In this document: in pieces, positions 1 through 7,595 of the stretch | How the letters are laid out: each line of letters opens with the position of its first letter | Position numbering within the stretch: the stretch's first letter is position 1 | NCBI RefSeq assembly: GCF_001661075.1 | Contig: NZ_CP014870.1 | Coordinates: 1,054,001 to 1,118,000, forward strand | Reading direction: 5' to 3' | DNA: 64,000 bases | Source of the DNA: Pseudomonas silesiensis | Lineage (GTDB): Bacteria > Pseudomonadota > Gammaproteobacteria > Pseudomonadales > Pseudomonadaceae | The notes under the pieces: generated by a model | Databases searched by the model: none | What the model was told of the DNA's origin: nothing | The model's input: only the letters and a program-made list of their open reading frames with translations | Made by a program: the position numbers and the translations under genes

Positions 1-386
1 TCCGTGAGTTATCCCCGGCAGCCGATCCGAAATCCCGTACCTTCGCCGCGCGCATCTCATTCACTGAAGGCAAGGTTCCCGCCGAACTCGGCCAAAGTGC
101 CCGGGTGTTCGTACAGGCCGCCGACGTGGTTACGCTGTCCGTACCGCTTTCGGCGCTGACCGCGGAGAACGGCGCGACCTACGTCTGGGTCGTCGGTGCC
201 AACAACACCTTGAAGAAAACCCCGGTGCGCATCGGTGCTTTCGGCGAGAAAACCGTGCCTGTGCTCGAAGGCTTGAAAGCCAGTGACTGGGTAGTGGCGG
301 CCGGTGTCCATGTGCTGCTCGAAGGGCAGCAGGTGCGCCCCGTGGATCGTTCCAACCGCGTGGTCAATCTGGCGGACAAGGAGTAG
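1..386 (+). CDS. RND efflux periplasmic adaptor subunit, C-terminal part
   Basis: Partial gene cut by the window edge; the reading frame is open from base 3 and ends with TAG at 384-386. The visible 127 residues match the end of HlyD/MexA-type membrane fusion proteins: a DPKSRTFAAR segment, a strand with GQSARVFV, then LSVPLSALTAENGATYVWVV and a C-terminal membrane-proximal domain ending in a region with LLEGQQVRPVD. Adaptors bridge the inner-membrane pump to an outer-membrane channel. It stops 5 bases before the pump gene, so the two are surely co-transcribed. The N-terminal signal or lipobox and the hairpin domain lie outside the window, so its exact subtype cannot be set. Confidence 0.9.
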   Translation, partial: RELSPAADPKSRTFAARISFTEGKVPAELGQSARVFVQAADVVTLSVPLSALTAENGATYVWVVGANNTLKKTPVRIGAFGEKTVPVLEGLKASDWVVAAGVHVLLEGQQVRPVDRSNRVVNLADKE

Positions 387-391
387 TCCCG

Positions 392-3300
392 ATGGGTTTC
401 AATCTCTCCGCATGGGCGTTGCGTAATCGCCAGATCGTCCTGTTCCTGATGCTGTTGCTGGCGGTCGTGGGGGCACTTTCCTACACCAAGCTCGGCCAAA
501 GCGAAGACCCGCCGTTCACCTTCAAGGCCATGGTGATCCGCACGCTCTGGCCAGGGGCGACGGCGCAGGAAGTGTCGCGCCAGGTCACCGAGCGCATTGA
601 AAAGAAGCTGATGGAAACCGGCGAGTACGAGCGCATCGTCTCGTTTTCCCGCCCAGGCGAGTCCCAGGTGACGTTCATTGCCCGGGACTCCATGCATTCG
701 GTGGACATTCCCGAGCTCTGGTACCAGGTCCGCAAGAAGACCAACGACATCCGCCACACCCTGCCACCGGGCGTTCAGGGACCCTTCTTCAACGATGAAT
801 TCGGCACGACATTCGGCAACATCTACGCCCTGACCGGCGACGGATTCGACTACGCGGTACTCAAGGATTACGCCGACCGCATCCAGATCCAGCTGCAACG
901 GGTCAAGGACGTGGGCAAGGTCGATCTGCTCGGCCTGCAGGACGAGAAGATCTGGATCGAACTCTCCAACGTCAAGCTCGCCACCCTCGGCCTGCCCCTG
1001 GCGGCAGTGCAGCAAGCGCTCGAGGAGCAGAACGCGGTGTCCACCGCCGGCTTCTTCGAAACCACCAGCGAGCGCTTGCAGCTACGGGTTTCGGGGAATT
1101 TCCAGACAGTCGACGAGATCAAGAACTTCCCGATCCGCGTCGGCGACCGCACCTTCCGGATCGCCGATGTAGCGAATGTTCGGCGTGGTTTCAACGATCC
1201 ACCCGCGCCGCGCATGCGCTTCATGGCCGAAGATGCCATCGGACTGGCCGTGGCCATGAAGGAGGGTGGCGACATTCTGGTGCTGGGCAAGGCGCTGGAA
1301 GTCGAGTTCGCCAGGATCCAGAAAAACCTTCCGGCCGGCATGCAGTTGCGCAAGGTCTCCGACCAGCCCGCGGCGGTGAAAACCGGGGTCGGCGAGTTCG
1401 TTCAAGTACTGGTGGAAGCCCTGGCCATCGTGCTGTTGGTGAGCTTCTTCTCCCTCGGCGTGCGTACCGGCATGGTGGTCGCCCTGGCGATTCCGCTGGT
1501 GTTGGCCATGACCTTCGCCTGCATGTATTACCTCGGCATCGGCCTGCACAAAATCTCCCTCGGCGCGCTGGTGCTGGCGCTGGGGCTGCTGGTGGACGAC
1601 GCGATCATCGCCGTGGAAATGATGGCGATCAAAATGGAGCAGGGCTTCGACCGGATCAAGGCCGCCAGCTATGCCTGGACCAGTACCGCGTTCCCGATGC
1701 TCACCGGCACGCTGATCACCGCGGCCGGCTTCCTGCCGATTGCCACTGCGCAATCGGGCACCGGCGAATACACCCGCTCGATCTTCCAGGTGGTGACCAT
1801 TGCCTTGCTGGCGTCGTGGATCGCCGCGGTGGTGTTCGTGCCCTATCTGGGGGAGAAACTCCTGCCGGACCTGGCGAAAATTCATGCGGCCAAACACGGG
1901 ACCGGCGACGGCCAGGCCGACCCCTACGGTACGCCGTTCTATCAGCGGGTCAGGCGCTTGGTGGAGTGGTGCGTGCGCTGGCGCAAGACCGTGATCCTGC
2001 TGACCGTGGTCTTGTTCATCGGCTCCATCGTGCTGTTCCGCTTTGTTCCACAGCAGTTTTTCCCGGCGTCCGGGCGTCTTGAGTTGATGGTCGACCTGAA
2101 ACTGGCCGAAGGCGCTTCCCTGAGCAACACCGCCGACGAGGTCAAGCGCCTTGAAGCGCTGCTGAAGGATCATGTGGGTATCGACAACTACGTGGCCTAC
2201 GTCGGCACCGGTTCGCCGCGTTTTTACCTGCCGCTGGATCAGCAACTGCCGGCGGCGAGCTTCGCCCAGTTTGTCGTCCTGGCCAAGACCATCGAGGACC
2301 GCGAACCCCTGCGTACCTGGCTGATCGAAACCCTCAACGAACAATTCCCGGCCCTGCGCTCGCGGGTCACACGTCTGGAGAACGGCCCGCCGGTAGGCTA
2401 TCCGGTGCAGTTCCGGGTCACTGGCGAGCACATCGATGAAGTCCGTGCGCTGGCGCGCAAAGTCGCGGCCAAGGTTCGCGAGAACCCCCACGTGGTCAAC
2501 GTCCACCTGGACTGGGAAGAGCCGAGCAAAGTCGTGTACCTGAACATCGATCAGGACCGCGCCCGGGCACTTGGCGTGAGCACGGCAAACCTGTCGAGGT
2601 TCCTGCAAAGCTCCCTGACCGGTTCCAGCGTCAGCCAGTACCGTGAAGACAACGAATTGATCGAGATCCTGCTGCGCGGCACCGTGCACGAACGCACCGA
2701 ACTGTCGTTGCTGCCGAGCCTGGCGGTGCCGACCGACAACGGCCGCAGCGTGGCGCTGTCGCAGATCGCCACCCTGGAATACGGCTTCGAGGAAGGCATC
2801 ATCTGGCACCGTAACCGCCTGCCCAATGTGACAGTCCGCGCCGATATCTATGGCAAGGAACAGCCGGCGACCCTGGTGCAGCAGATCATGCCGACCCTCG
2901 ATCCGATCCGCGCCGAATTGCCGGACGGCTATCTGCTGGACGTCGGCGGCACCGTGGAAGATTCGGCCCGGGGGCAGAATTCGGTGAAGGCTGGGGTGCC
3001 GTTGTTCATTGTGGTGGTGCTGACCTTGCTGATGCTGCAACTGCGCAGTTTCTCGCGCACGGTGATGGTGTTTCTCACCGCGCCGCTGGGGTTGATCGGG
3101 GTGACTTTGTTTCTGATGGTGTTTCGTCAGCCGTTTGGTTTCGTTGCCATGCTGGGGACTATCGCCTTGTCCGGGATGATCATGCGTAATTCGGTGATTC
3201 TGGTGGATCAGATCGAGCAGGATATCGCTGCCGGGCTCAAGCCTTGGCAAGCGATTATCGAAGCCACGGTGCGGCGGTTCCGGCCGATTGTGTTGACGGC

Positions 3301-3463
3301 GTTGGCGGCGGTGCTGGCGATGATTCCGTTGTCACGCAGTGTGTTTTTCGGGCCGATGGCGGTGGCGATCATGGGGGGGTTGATTGTGGCTACGGCGCTG
3401 ACGTTGTTGTTTCTTCCTGCGCTTTATGCGGCCTGGTTCAGGGTCAGGGAGGAGTCGGTTTGA
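392..3463 (+). CDS. RND efflux transporter permease (TriC-like)
   Basis: Inner-membrane proton-driven drug exporter of the hydrophobe/amphiphile efflux RND family, 1023 residues, the usual length. The N-terminus is one transmembrane helix followed by the porter domain; the second helix bundle carries GLLVDDAIIAVE, where Asp402-Asp403 match the proton-relay aspartates of AcrB. A second periplasmic half and a C-terminal bundle follow (ALSGMIMRNSVILVDQ). The opening segment and the LGQSEDPPFTFKAMV stretch recall TriC of the P. aeruginosa triclosan pump and VexK-type pumps more than MexB; this is recollection, not an alignment. It directly follows an adaptor gene, and no outer-membrane channel gene follows. 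Substrate unknown. Confidence 0.93.
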   Translation: MGFNLSAWALRNRQIVLFLMLLLAVVGALSYTKLGQSEDPPFTFKAMVIRTLWPGATAQEVSRQVTERIEKKLMETGEYERIVSFSRPGESQVTFIARDSMHSVDIPELWYQVRKKTNDIRHTLPPGVQGPFFNDEFGTTFGNIYALTGDGFDYAVLKDYADRIQIQLQRVKDVGKVDLLGLQDEKIWIELSNVKLATLGLPLAAVQQALEEQNAVSTAGFFETTSERLQLRVSGNFQTVDEIKNFPIRVGDRTFRIADVANVRRGFNDPPAPRMRFMAEDAIGLAVAMKEGGDILVLGKALEVEFARIQKNLPAGMQLRKVSDQPAAVKTGVGEFVQVLVEALAIVLLVSFFSLGVRTGMVVALAIPLVLAMTFACMYYLGIGLHKISLGALVLALGLLVDDAIIAVEMMAIKMEQGFDRIKAASYAWTSTAFPMLTGTLITAAGFLPIATAQSGTGEYTRSIFQVVTIALLASWIAAVVFVPYLGEKLLPDLAKIHAAKHGTGDGQADPYGTPFYQRVRRLVEWCVRWRKTVILLTVVLFIGSIVLFRFVPQQFFPASGRLELMVDLKLAEGASLSNTADEVKRLEALLKDHVGIDNYVAYVGTGSPRFYLPLDQQLPAASFAQFVVLAKTIEDREPLRTWLIETLNEQFPALRSRVTRLENGPPVGYPVQFRVTGEHIDEVRALARKVAAKVRENPHVVNVHLDWEEPSKVVYLNIDQDRARALGVSTANLSRFLQSSLTGSSVSQYREDNELIEILLRGTVHERTELSLLPSLAVPTDNGRSVALSQIATLEYGFEEGIIWHRNRLPNVTVRADIYGKEQPATLVQQIMPTLDPIRAELPDGYLLDVGGTVEDSARGQNSVKAGVPLFIVVVLTLLMLQLRSFSRTVMVFLTAPLGLIGVTLFLMVFRQPFGFVAMLGTIALSGMIMRNSVILVDQIEQDIAAGLKPWQAIIEATVRRFRPIVLTALAAVLAMIPLSRSVFFGPMAVAIMGGLIVATALTLLFLPALYAAWFRVREESV

Positions 3464-3529
3464 TTTTTTGGACTTGGCGGCCTTCGGGCCGACCAGGTTG
3501 TTGGTGGGTGAGTACATATCCGTTGCTGC

Positions 3530-3800
3530 GGTAACGGCCGCTTATGGTTTCGCCCTTACGGCGAGTCACTTGGAAAAGCCCCAAGTAACCAAGGGCTCTT
3601 GCCCCTTTCGTTCGGTGCCTCGCCTAGGCTCGGCATGCCCTCGCTCCGGTCCTGCTCCGTGGGCCCGCCGCGATCGGCCATCCATGGCCGTGCGCGGCTA
3701 ACCCGGCATCCATGCCGGGTTGCCCACTACGCAGAACCTCCACTCGGCCTCTCGATGGGGCGGTGCGTCAAGATCAAAAGCTGCAGGCGAGCTAACGCTC
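3530..3800. repeat. Putative dispersed intergenic repeat with twin hairpins
   Basis: Non-coding stretch just after the RND pump. It contains two neighbouring palindromes with the same CATCCATG core: arms at 3675-3681/3684-3690 and perfect 10-base arms at 3700-3709/3712-3721. The flanking text (tcgccttacgg-like and ctttcgttcggtgcctcgcc) resembles a repeat that I recall recurring between genes, often mis-annotated as small ORFs, in P. fluorescens genomes. Copy number cannot be judged from one window. Short open frames across it share no coding features. Confidence 0.5.
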
Positions 3801-3840
3801 GGCCTGATGAGTGGTGGAGAGCGTCGGTGTACGCCGATCA

Positions 3841-3956
3841 TTGTAGGAGCGAGCTTGCTCCGGGCGGCGTTCCGACGATGGTCGTTAACGATAACGCGTG
3901 TTTACTGGTTAAACGCGGCGCTCTTGAGTCCATCGCGAGCAAGCTCGCTCCTACAA
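3841..3956. repeat. REP doublet (REPIN/BIME)
   Basis: Two inverted REP units: TGTAGGAGCGAGCTTGCTCC at the left and GAGCAAGCTCGCTCCTACA at the right, separated by about 70 bases. The spacer carries GATGGTCGTTAACGATAACG and ends GAGTCCATCGCGAGC. The same spacer reappears in the doublets at 4450 and 22705, so these three belong to one sub-family. Confidence 0.85.
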
Positions 3957-3970
3957 TTTCCTGACCGGCA

Positions 3971-4149
3971 TTGAGGCTTGCCCGCCGCACTGATTTTCCG
4001 GATGTACACGAGCCCCCTGTAGGAGCGAGGCTTGCCCGCGAAGACGGCCTGCCAGCCAACCTGATTTTACGAATGTACCCAGAACCCTTGTGGGAGCTGG
4101 CTTGCCTGCGAAGGCGGCCTGCCAGCCAACCTGATTTCAGAAATGTATC
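3971..4149. repeat. Tandem direct REP-type repeat, about three units
   Basis: Three head-to-tail units of about 55-72 bases. Each has (G/T)GGCTTGCC(C/T)GC, then CTGATTTT or CTGATTTC, then (G/A)ATGTA(C/T). Units two and three also share the string GGCCTGCCAGCCAACCTGATTT almost exactly; the first lacks the middle. They carry TGTAGGAGC or TGTGGGAGC between units. Direct tandem order differs from the inverted doublets elsewhere in the window. Confidence 0.75.
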
Positions 4150-4176
4150 ATCTCGATCCGCAGCAGTAGCACAACC

Positions 4177-4215
4177 AAAAAGCCCGCTGAACCTGTGGAG
4201 GCCGGCGGGCTTTTT
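4177..4215. terminator. Orphan bidirectional rho-independent terminator
   Basis: Perfect 11-base inverted repeat AAAAAGCCCGC / GCGGGCTTTTT with a 17-base loop and T-runs on both strands. It lies 700 bases beyond the RND pump and 370 bases beyond the end of the convergent DUF4197 gene, with no recognised gene directly upstream on either strand. It may end read-through transcripts or an unrecognised small RNA. Confidence 0.75.
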
Positions 4216-4449
4216 GTGAATGATCGTCGTCTGAGACCGGCCGAGACATGGTCATCCCGAGCGATCTTTGCAAACGCACCTGTCTCAGATTTATCTGATA
4301 TTGAGACCAGGGAAGCAAAATGCTGTGCTCAGGACTCAGTTTCATCAGTTTTTGAGACAGCGCCGATGAAAAAACGCCACTCTGAAGGGTACAAGATGGG
4401 GCCGCGAGTGGGTGTTCTTCCTGCGGCCTGCAACGACAACCTGAATCAT
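4216..4449. other. Gene-free stretch with repeated TGAGAC/GTCTCA motifs
   Basis: No coding feature recognised. The motif TCTGAGAC at 4230-4237 has an exact inverted partner GTCTCAGA at 4282-4289, and further TTGAGAC copies occur near 4301 and 4352. The arrangement could fold, but no promoter is convincing. Confidence 0.35.
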
Positions 4450-4567
4450 TGTGGGATCGAGCTTGCTCCGGGCGGCGTTCCGACGATGGAGGTCAACGAT
4501 AACGCGTGCAATCTGGATCAGCGCGTCGCCCTCGAGTCCTTCGCGAGGCCGGTCTCACTCCCACAGG
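4450..4567. repeat. REP doublet (REPIN/BIME), diverged
   Basis: Second copy of the doublet at 3841, with TGTGGGATCGAGCTTGCTCC at the left, the shared GGCGGCGTTCCGACGATGG and AACGATAACGCGTG spacer, and an eroded right arm ending CTCACTCCCACA. It sits 14 bases beyond the stop of the DUF4197 gene. Confidence 0.8.
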
Positions 4568-4581
4568 TGTTGTGTTGAAAC

Positions 4582-5271
4582 CTAGAGCGTACCGAACACT
4601 TTCTTCGCCAAACTGGTCGCCGCCGCCGCAGGGTTCTGGCGAAGGGTTTCTTCCTGTTTTCCAATCATCTCGAACAAACCGTTCAACGCCTGCTCGGTGA
4701 CATAGCTTTCGATGTTGGCATTCTTTGCATCCAGCACGCCCAGCGTTGCAGCCTGGCCCGCGAACGAGTTGTACTGTTTGGCCAGTCCAACCTGGTCGGT
4801 GGCTTGCTTGACGATCGGCAGGAACTTGACACGGATCTGTTCGCGGCTGGTTTTGCTCAGGTACTGCGTGGCCGAGTCATTGCCGCCGCTAAGAATGTCC
4901 TTGGCATCGGTCACGCTCATTTTTTTCACTGCATCGACCAGGATCGGCTGGGCCTGGGTGACGGCGGATTCAGCGGCCTTGTTCATGCTGGTTTCCAGTT
5001 GATCGACCTGGGCGCCCATGCCGAACTGTTTCATTTTGCTGGCGACTTTTCCCAGTTTGCCGGGCAGTTCGATTTTCACCTCCGGGTTGTTGCTGAAGCC
5101 ACCAGGCGTACCGAGCTGCTTCACGGCCAGTTGCGCGCCCTGGGTCAGGGCATCTTTCAGGCCGCCGGTGGCGTCCTTTTGCGACAGGTCGCTGAGCGAC
5201 AGCGCGAAGGCGCTGGCGCAGAACATCAAGCCTGCGCACAGGCCGGCGAGATGAAAAGTAGGGCGGAGCAT
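4582..5271 (-). CDS. DUF4197 domain-containing exported protein
   Basis: 229 residues. The N-terminus has a cleavable signal peptide: positive start, hydrophobic core LAGLCAGLMFCASAFA, likely cut near residue 23. The rest matches DUF4197 throughout: a LSDLSQKDATGGLKDAL start, NPEVKIELPGKL, MNKAAESAVTQAQPI, DAKDILSGG and the YVTEQALNGLFEMIG end. The family is conserved in proteobacteria and expected in the periplasm; function unknown. It lies 23 bases downstream of the YbaY-type lipoprotein gene on the same strand, so the two probably share a transcript. Confidence 0.9.
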   Translation of the reverse strand: MLRPTFHLAGLCAGLMFCASAFALSLSDLSQKDATGGLKDALTQGAQLAVKQLGTPGGFSNNPEVKIELPGKLGKVASKMKQFGMGAQVDQLETSMNKAAESAVTQAQPILVDAVKKMSVTDAKDILSGGNDSATQYLSKTSREQIRVKFLPIVKQATDQVGLAKQYNSFAGQAATLGVLDAKNANIESYVTEQALNGLFEMIGKQEETLRQNPAAAATSLAKKVFGTL

Positions 5272-5294
5272 GGTGGCTTCCTTGTTGGAATAAA

Positions 5295-5693
5295 TTAGCG
5301 GACGGCGTGAACGCGGATTTTCATCGACTGCGGGTCGCTGCCATCAAGCTGTACGACGTGTTGTTCGGTAGTGGTATACATCAGTTTGCCATTCACCTCG
5401 ATCCGCGCGCTGACCGAATAACGATTGCCGGGTTTGACCTGTGCCGGATCGTAGCTCAGATGAAACGGCAGCGGCACCTGACCTTCGACCGGTCCTTCCT
5501 GTTCGCCAAGGACCACGGCGGGGGCGTCGGCCAGGGAAACGTCCTGCAGGCTGACGCTCAAGGTGGCGTTCGGCGGCAGGGCGATGCGTTGCAGGTAGTA
5601 CACTTCGCCGTTCAGCTGGGGTTCAGCGGCAGGTTGTATCAACTGACAGGCACCCAGCAGGGTGGCGACGGCCAATAGAGAAAGTTTTTTCAT
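5295..5693 (-). CDS. YbaY/YscW-family lipoprotein
   Basis: 132 residues with a lipoprotein signal ending LLGAC, so Cys16 is the expected lipidated residue. The mature part is one YbaY (YscW/pilotin-like) domain: GEVYYLQRIALPPNATLSV, DVSLADAP, LPFHLSYDP and a closing beta strand VKIRVH-like end. Family members are outer-membrane-anchored small beta domains; YscW is a secretin pilot, YbaY itself has no firm role. Its central segment closely resembles the signal-less protein at 7098-7445 (both have LPPN/LLPN-TL-VSL-DVSLADA), so the two are likely paralogues. Confidence 0.88.
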   Translation of the reverse strand: MKKLSLLAVATLLGACQLIQPAAEPQLNGEVYYLQRIALPPNATLSVSLQDVSLADAPAVVLGEQEGPVEGQVPLPFHLSYDPAQVKPGNRYSVSARIEVNGKLMYTTTEQHVVQLDGSDPQSMKIRVHAVR

Positions 5694-5745
5694 CGCAGAG
5701 CTCCATATTTAAGGTGTCGCCATAAGCCTTGGCGCCTGAGGGAAT

Positions 5746-5870
5746 TTAGTCGGTCTTCGCCACAAGCGCGACCTGATCCTCCGCATCTTCACTGCGATGC
5801 AACGCCGCCTGACGGATCGACAAGCGAATCTCCGCCGACAATACCCGCTTCGCCGCGCCTTCGGCCAGCG
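5746..5870 (-). pseudogene. Broken duplicate of the plsB 3' end
   Basis: Read on the minus strand this stretch encodes [20 protein letters not shown] followed by [11 protein letters not shown] and a stop at 5746-5748. It is nearly the same as the C-terminus of the intact plsB at 7610-7710; over 88 aligned bases (5781-5868 against 7619-7706) I count about six mismatches. The homology ends abruptly near 5870, just before a G-rich tract. No start or upstream plsB sequence remains. The tails after SEDA differ: DIVERV in the intact gene, EDQVALVAKTD here. Confidence 0.85.
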
Positions 5871-5915
5871 GACGTAGCTGTTTTTTCGGGGGGAGGGGGC
5901 GACTGGATCAGGGCA

Positions 5916-5950
5916 ATAATTGCGCTTGAATGCTATTCAAGCGCAATTAT
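5916..5950 (-). terminator. Perfect 15-base hairpin after a YbaY-like gene
   Basis: Arms 5916-5930 and 5936-5950 are exact complements (ATAATTGCGCTTGAA and its inverse) around a 5-base loop. It begins 14 bases past the stop of the minus-strand gene ending at 5964. There is no long T-run, so it may act as a weak terminator or an RNA-stabilising 3' end. It also lies next to the duplication junction. Confidence 0.55.
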
Positions 5951-5963
5951 CTTTGGAAAGATT

Positions 5964-6311
5964 TTAAACAAGCTCTCTCGGGTTGTAATCCATGAATACA
6001 CTCGCTGATGGAGTCGTGTTGCTCAAATCTACCGGATAGTATTGACGAGCAGTATGAGTTACGGCGCTCAGAGAATTGATTTCAGCGTAAATACCGTATT
6101 CCTCGTTTTGGTCGATTTGCAGTGGATCAAAGTGCATTTTAAACGTAACGGCTTGATCATTACCTGTGCGTACAAGCGAGATTCGTTGCTTTTCTACCAC
6201 TTCTTTGGAGTTTATGTTTACCAGTACGACTTTGAGCGCAGTGTTGGCGAAGATTTGATCTGCTTTCAAATACACTTCACCGTGTACGTAGATGTTGTCG
6301 GTTTTGCTCAT
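5964..6311 (-). CDS. Signal-less YbaY-like protein
   Basis: 115 residues from ATG at 6311, chosen because TAAGGATATTAGAA precedes it; an upstream in-frame extension to 6359 lacks a ribosome site. The protein has no signal peptide or membrane segment. It shows the YbaY plan in diverged form: IYVHGEVYLKADQIFANTAL, a VVLVNI strand, FKMHFDPLQIDQNEEYGIYA, and a last strand ASVFMDYNP. It is AT-richer than the surrounding core genes. It is third in a minus-strand set that follows plsB. Role unknown; predicted cytosolic unless exported by a route not visible here. Confidence 0.75.
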   Translation of the reverse strand: MSKTDNIYVHGEVYLKADQIFANTALKVVLVNINSKEVVEKQRISLVRTGNDQAVTFKMHFDPLQIDQNEEYGIYAEINSLSAVTHTARQYYPVDLSNTTPSASVFMDYNPRELV

Positions 6312-6415
6312 TTCTAATATCCTTATTTGAACGCCATGAATGAAGTGGAATAATGGCACCTATGCCATGACGTAAGCGGAATTTGCGCTAAGCGTCGATC
6401 CGAACGGTTTTGAAT

Positions 6416-7045
6416 TCAGCCACCGAAAGCCGGGGCTTGAACAGTTTCGGGCATCAGAACCAGTTTCGCGGGTTTAATCCCCAGCGACAGTTGGCGCTGG
6501 CTGTAGGTCTCGAATGAGCCAGTCAGTGCGTACAGTTGGCCTGGTTTGATCACGGATGGGTCATAACGCAGGTAGAAGGGGGTGATTTGCTTCGTCAGGC
6601 TTACGCTCTCACTAACAACAACCTCACGGTTATCATCGGTAGTCAGCTTCACAAACAGTTTTGAATCCTCAGGGTAACCAATCCGGGGCATCCAGAATTT
6701 TTCGACAGCGATATAGCCCACAGGACTCAAGTGAATGTCGGTATCGTGATCGCCTCCAGCCCACCAGAAATCCTGTTCCAGATCCAGTAACAGTGCGGTC
6801 CCTTGATGGGCGATTTTTACATCAATGGAAAAGCGACTCCCGATGTTAACCAGATCTGAATCGACAATGACCGAGAAGTTGATGGGGCGCTTCGATGGTA
6901 GTGTGTTGCTACCCCACTTGCTGTGAAGTCTGGGCGCATCCCTGTTGGTAATGTTTTGTATTCTTATGCTTATTTCGCAGTCCTCCGGTAGTTCAAAGTC
7001 TGGAGGGAAGTGCAAAAGTGCATTGATGGTATGTTGGGTCATCAT
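6416..7045 (-). CDS. Protein with two tandem YbaY-like domains
   Basis: 209 residues, start ATGATG at 7045 behind ATAAGGAAATC. There is no signal peptide. Residues about 5-105 form one diverged YbaY-like domain (FELPEDCEISIRIQNITNRD, then INFSVIVDSDLVNIGSRFSI), and residues about 110-205 form a second (GYPEDSKLFVKLT, FYLRYDPSVIKPGQLYALTG, LVLMP). The first four residues of the second domain's YDP-x-IKPG turn match the lipoprotein YDPAQVKPG. Double-domain forms are unusual for a family normally of one domain. AT-richer than neighbours. Function unknown. Confidence 0.75.
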   Translation of the reverse strand: MMTQHTINALLHFPPDFELPEDCEISIRIQNITNRDAPRLHSKWGSNTLPSKRPINFSVIVDSDLVNIGSRFSIDVKIAHQGTALLLDLEQDFWWAGGDHDTDIHLSPVGYIAVEKFWMPRIGYPEDSKLFVKLTTDDNREVVVSESVSLTKQITPFYLRYDPSVIKPGQLYALTGSFETYSQRQLSLGIKPAKLVLMPETVQAPAFGG

Positions 7046-7097
7046 GATTTCCTTATCATGTCTCGGATTGGCTTGAAAGTTTGAATGGCGACAGTGG

Positions 7098-7445
7098 TTA
7101 ATGGTTGACGCGGCTGACCAGAATTTTCTGACCTTTCACGTGGTCTACGCCCAGTTCCACCGAGTGACGCTCAGCGGTGATAAAGACCAGCTTGCCGTCA
7201 GTCTTGATACTCGCGCTAATTGCATAGCTGTGGCCGGGTAGGACATCTGCCATGGGGTACACGAGATTAAATCCAAGCCCTGCAGTTTCTGCATGAGGAG
7301 TGACTTGGTGGGCAAGTTCTTTGGCCGAGGCATCAGCCAGAGAGACATCCAGCAGGCTGACGTAGAGGGTCGAGTTTGGCAGTAATGCAATCTTTTCGAG
7401 ATAGTGCACGGTACCGCCGATGGTCTTTACGGGTTCGTTGCTCAT
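7098..7445 (-). CDS. Signal-less YbaY-family protein
   Basis: 115 residues, ATG at 7445 preceded by GATAAGGAAATC. It is a clean single YbaY domain: GGTVHYLEKIALLPNSTLYV, LLDVSLADASAKEL, LVYPMADVLPGHSYAI, and a C-terminal ILVSRVNH. It is the closest relative here of the lipoprotein at 5295 but lacks a lipobox or any export signal. It is first of three genes after plsB, 150 bases past the plsB stop. All three share the same GATAAGGA-type ribosome site, which suggests common origin. Confidence 0.82.
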   Translation of the reverse strand: MSNEPVKTIGGTVHYLEKIALLPNSTLYVSLLDVSLADASAKELAHQVTPHAETAGLGFNLVYPMADVLPGHSYAISASIKTDGKLVFITAERHSVELGVDHVKGQKILVSRVNH

Positions 7446-7595
7446 GTTGATTTCCTTATCGATTATATCGAAATTGACGAGCGCTGAGCTTATCGTCAGA
7501 GCTGTCGAACTTTCCGTAGGAGGCTTCGTTAATTCAGGTGCGAATTGATGACGGGATAGACCAGAAGCATCCTTGCTTCTGACAATGTTGACGGC

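Noticed and set aside
1082..3250. Long minus-strand open frame opposite the RND pump
   Set aside because: It has a His/Gln/Arg/Asp-rich composition typical of antisense frames in high-GC DNA, no ribosome site and no family features; the plus-strand gene is certain.
3841..4567. Repeats considered as a CRISPR array
   Set aside because: Units are inverted, differ in length and spacing, match REP families and have no cas genes nearby.
3426..4578. Several small open frames between the RND pump and the DUF4197 gene
   Set aside because: They run through REPs and the dispersed repeat, overlap on both strands and lack ribosome sites. Coding is unlikely.
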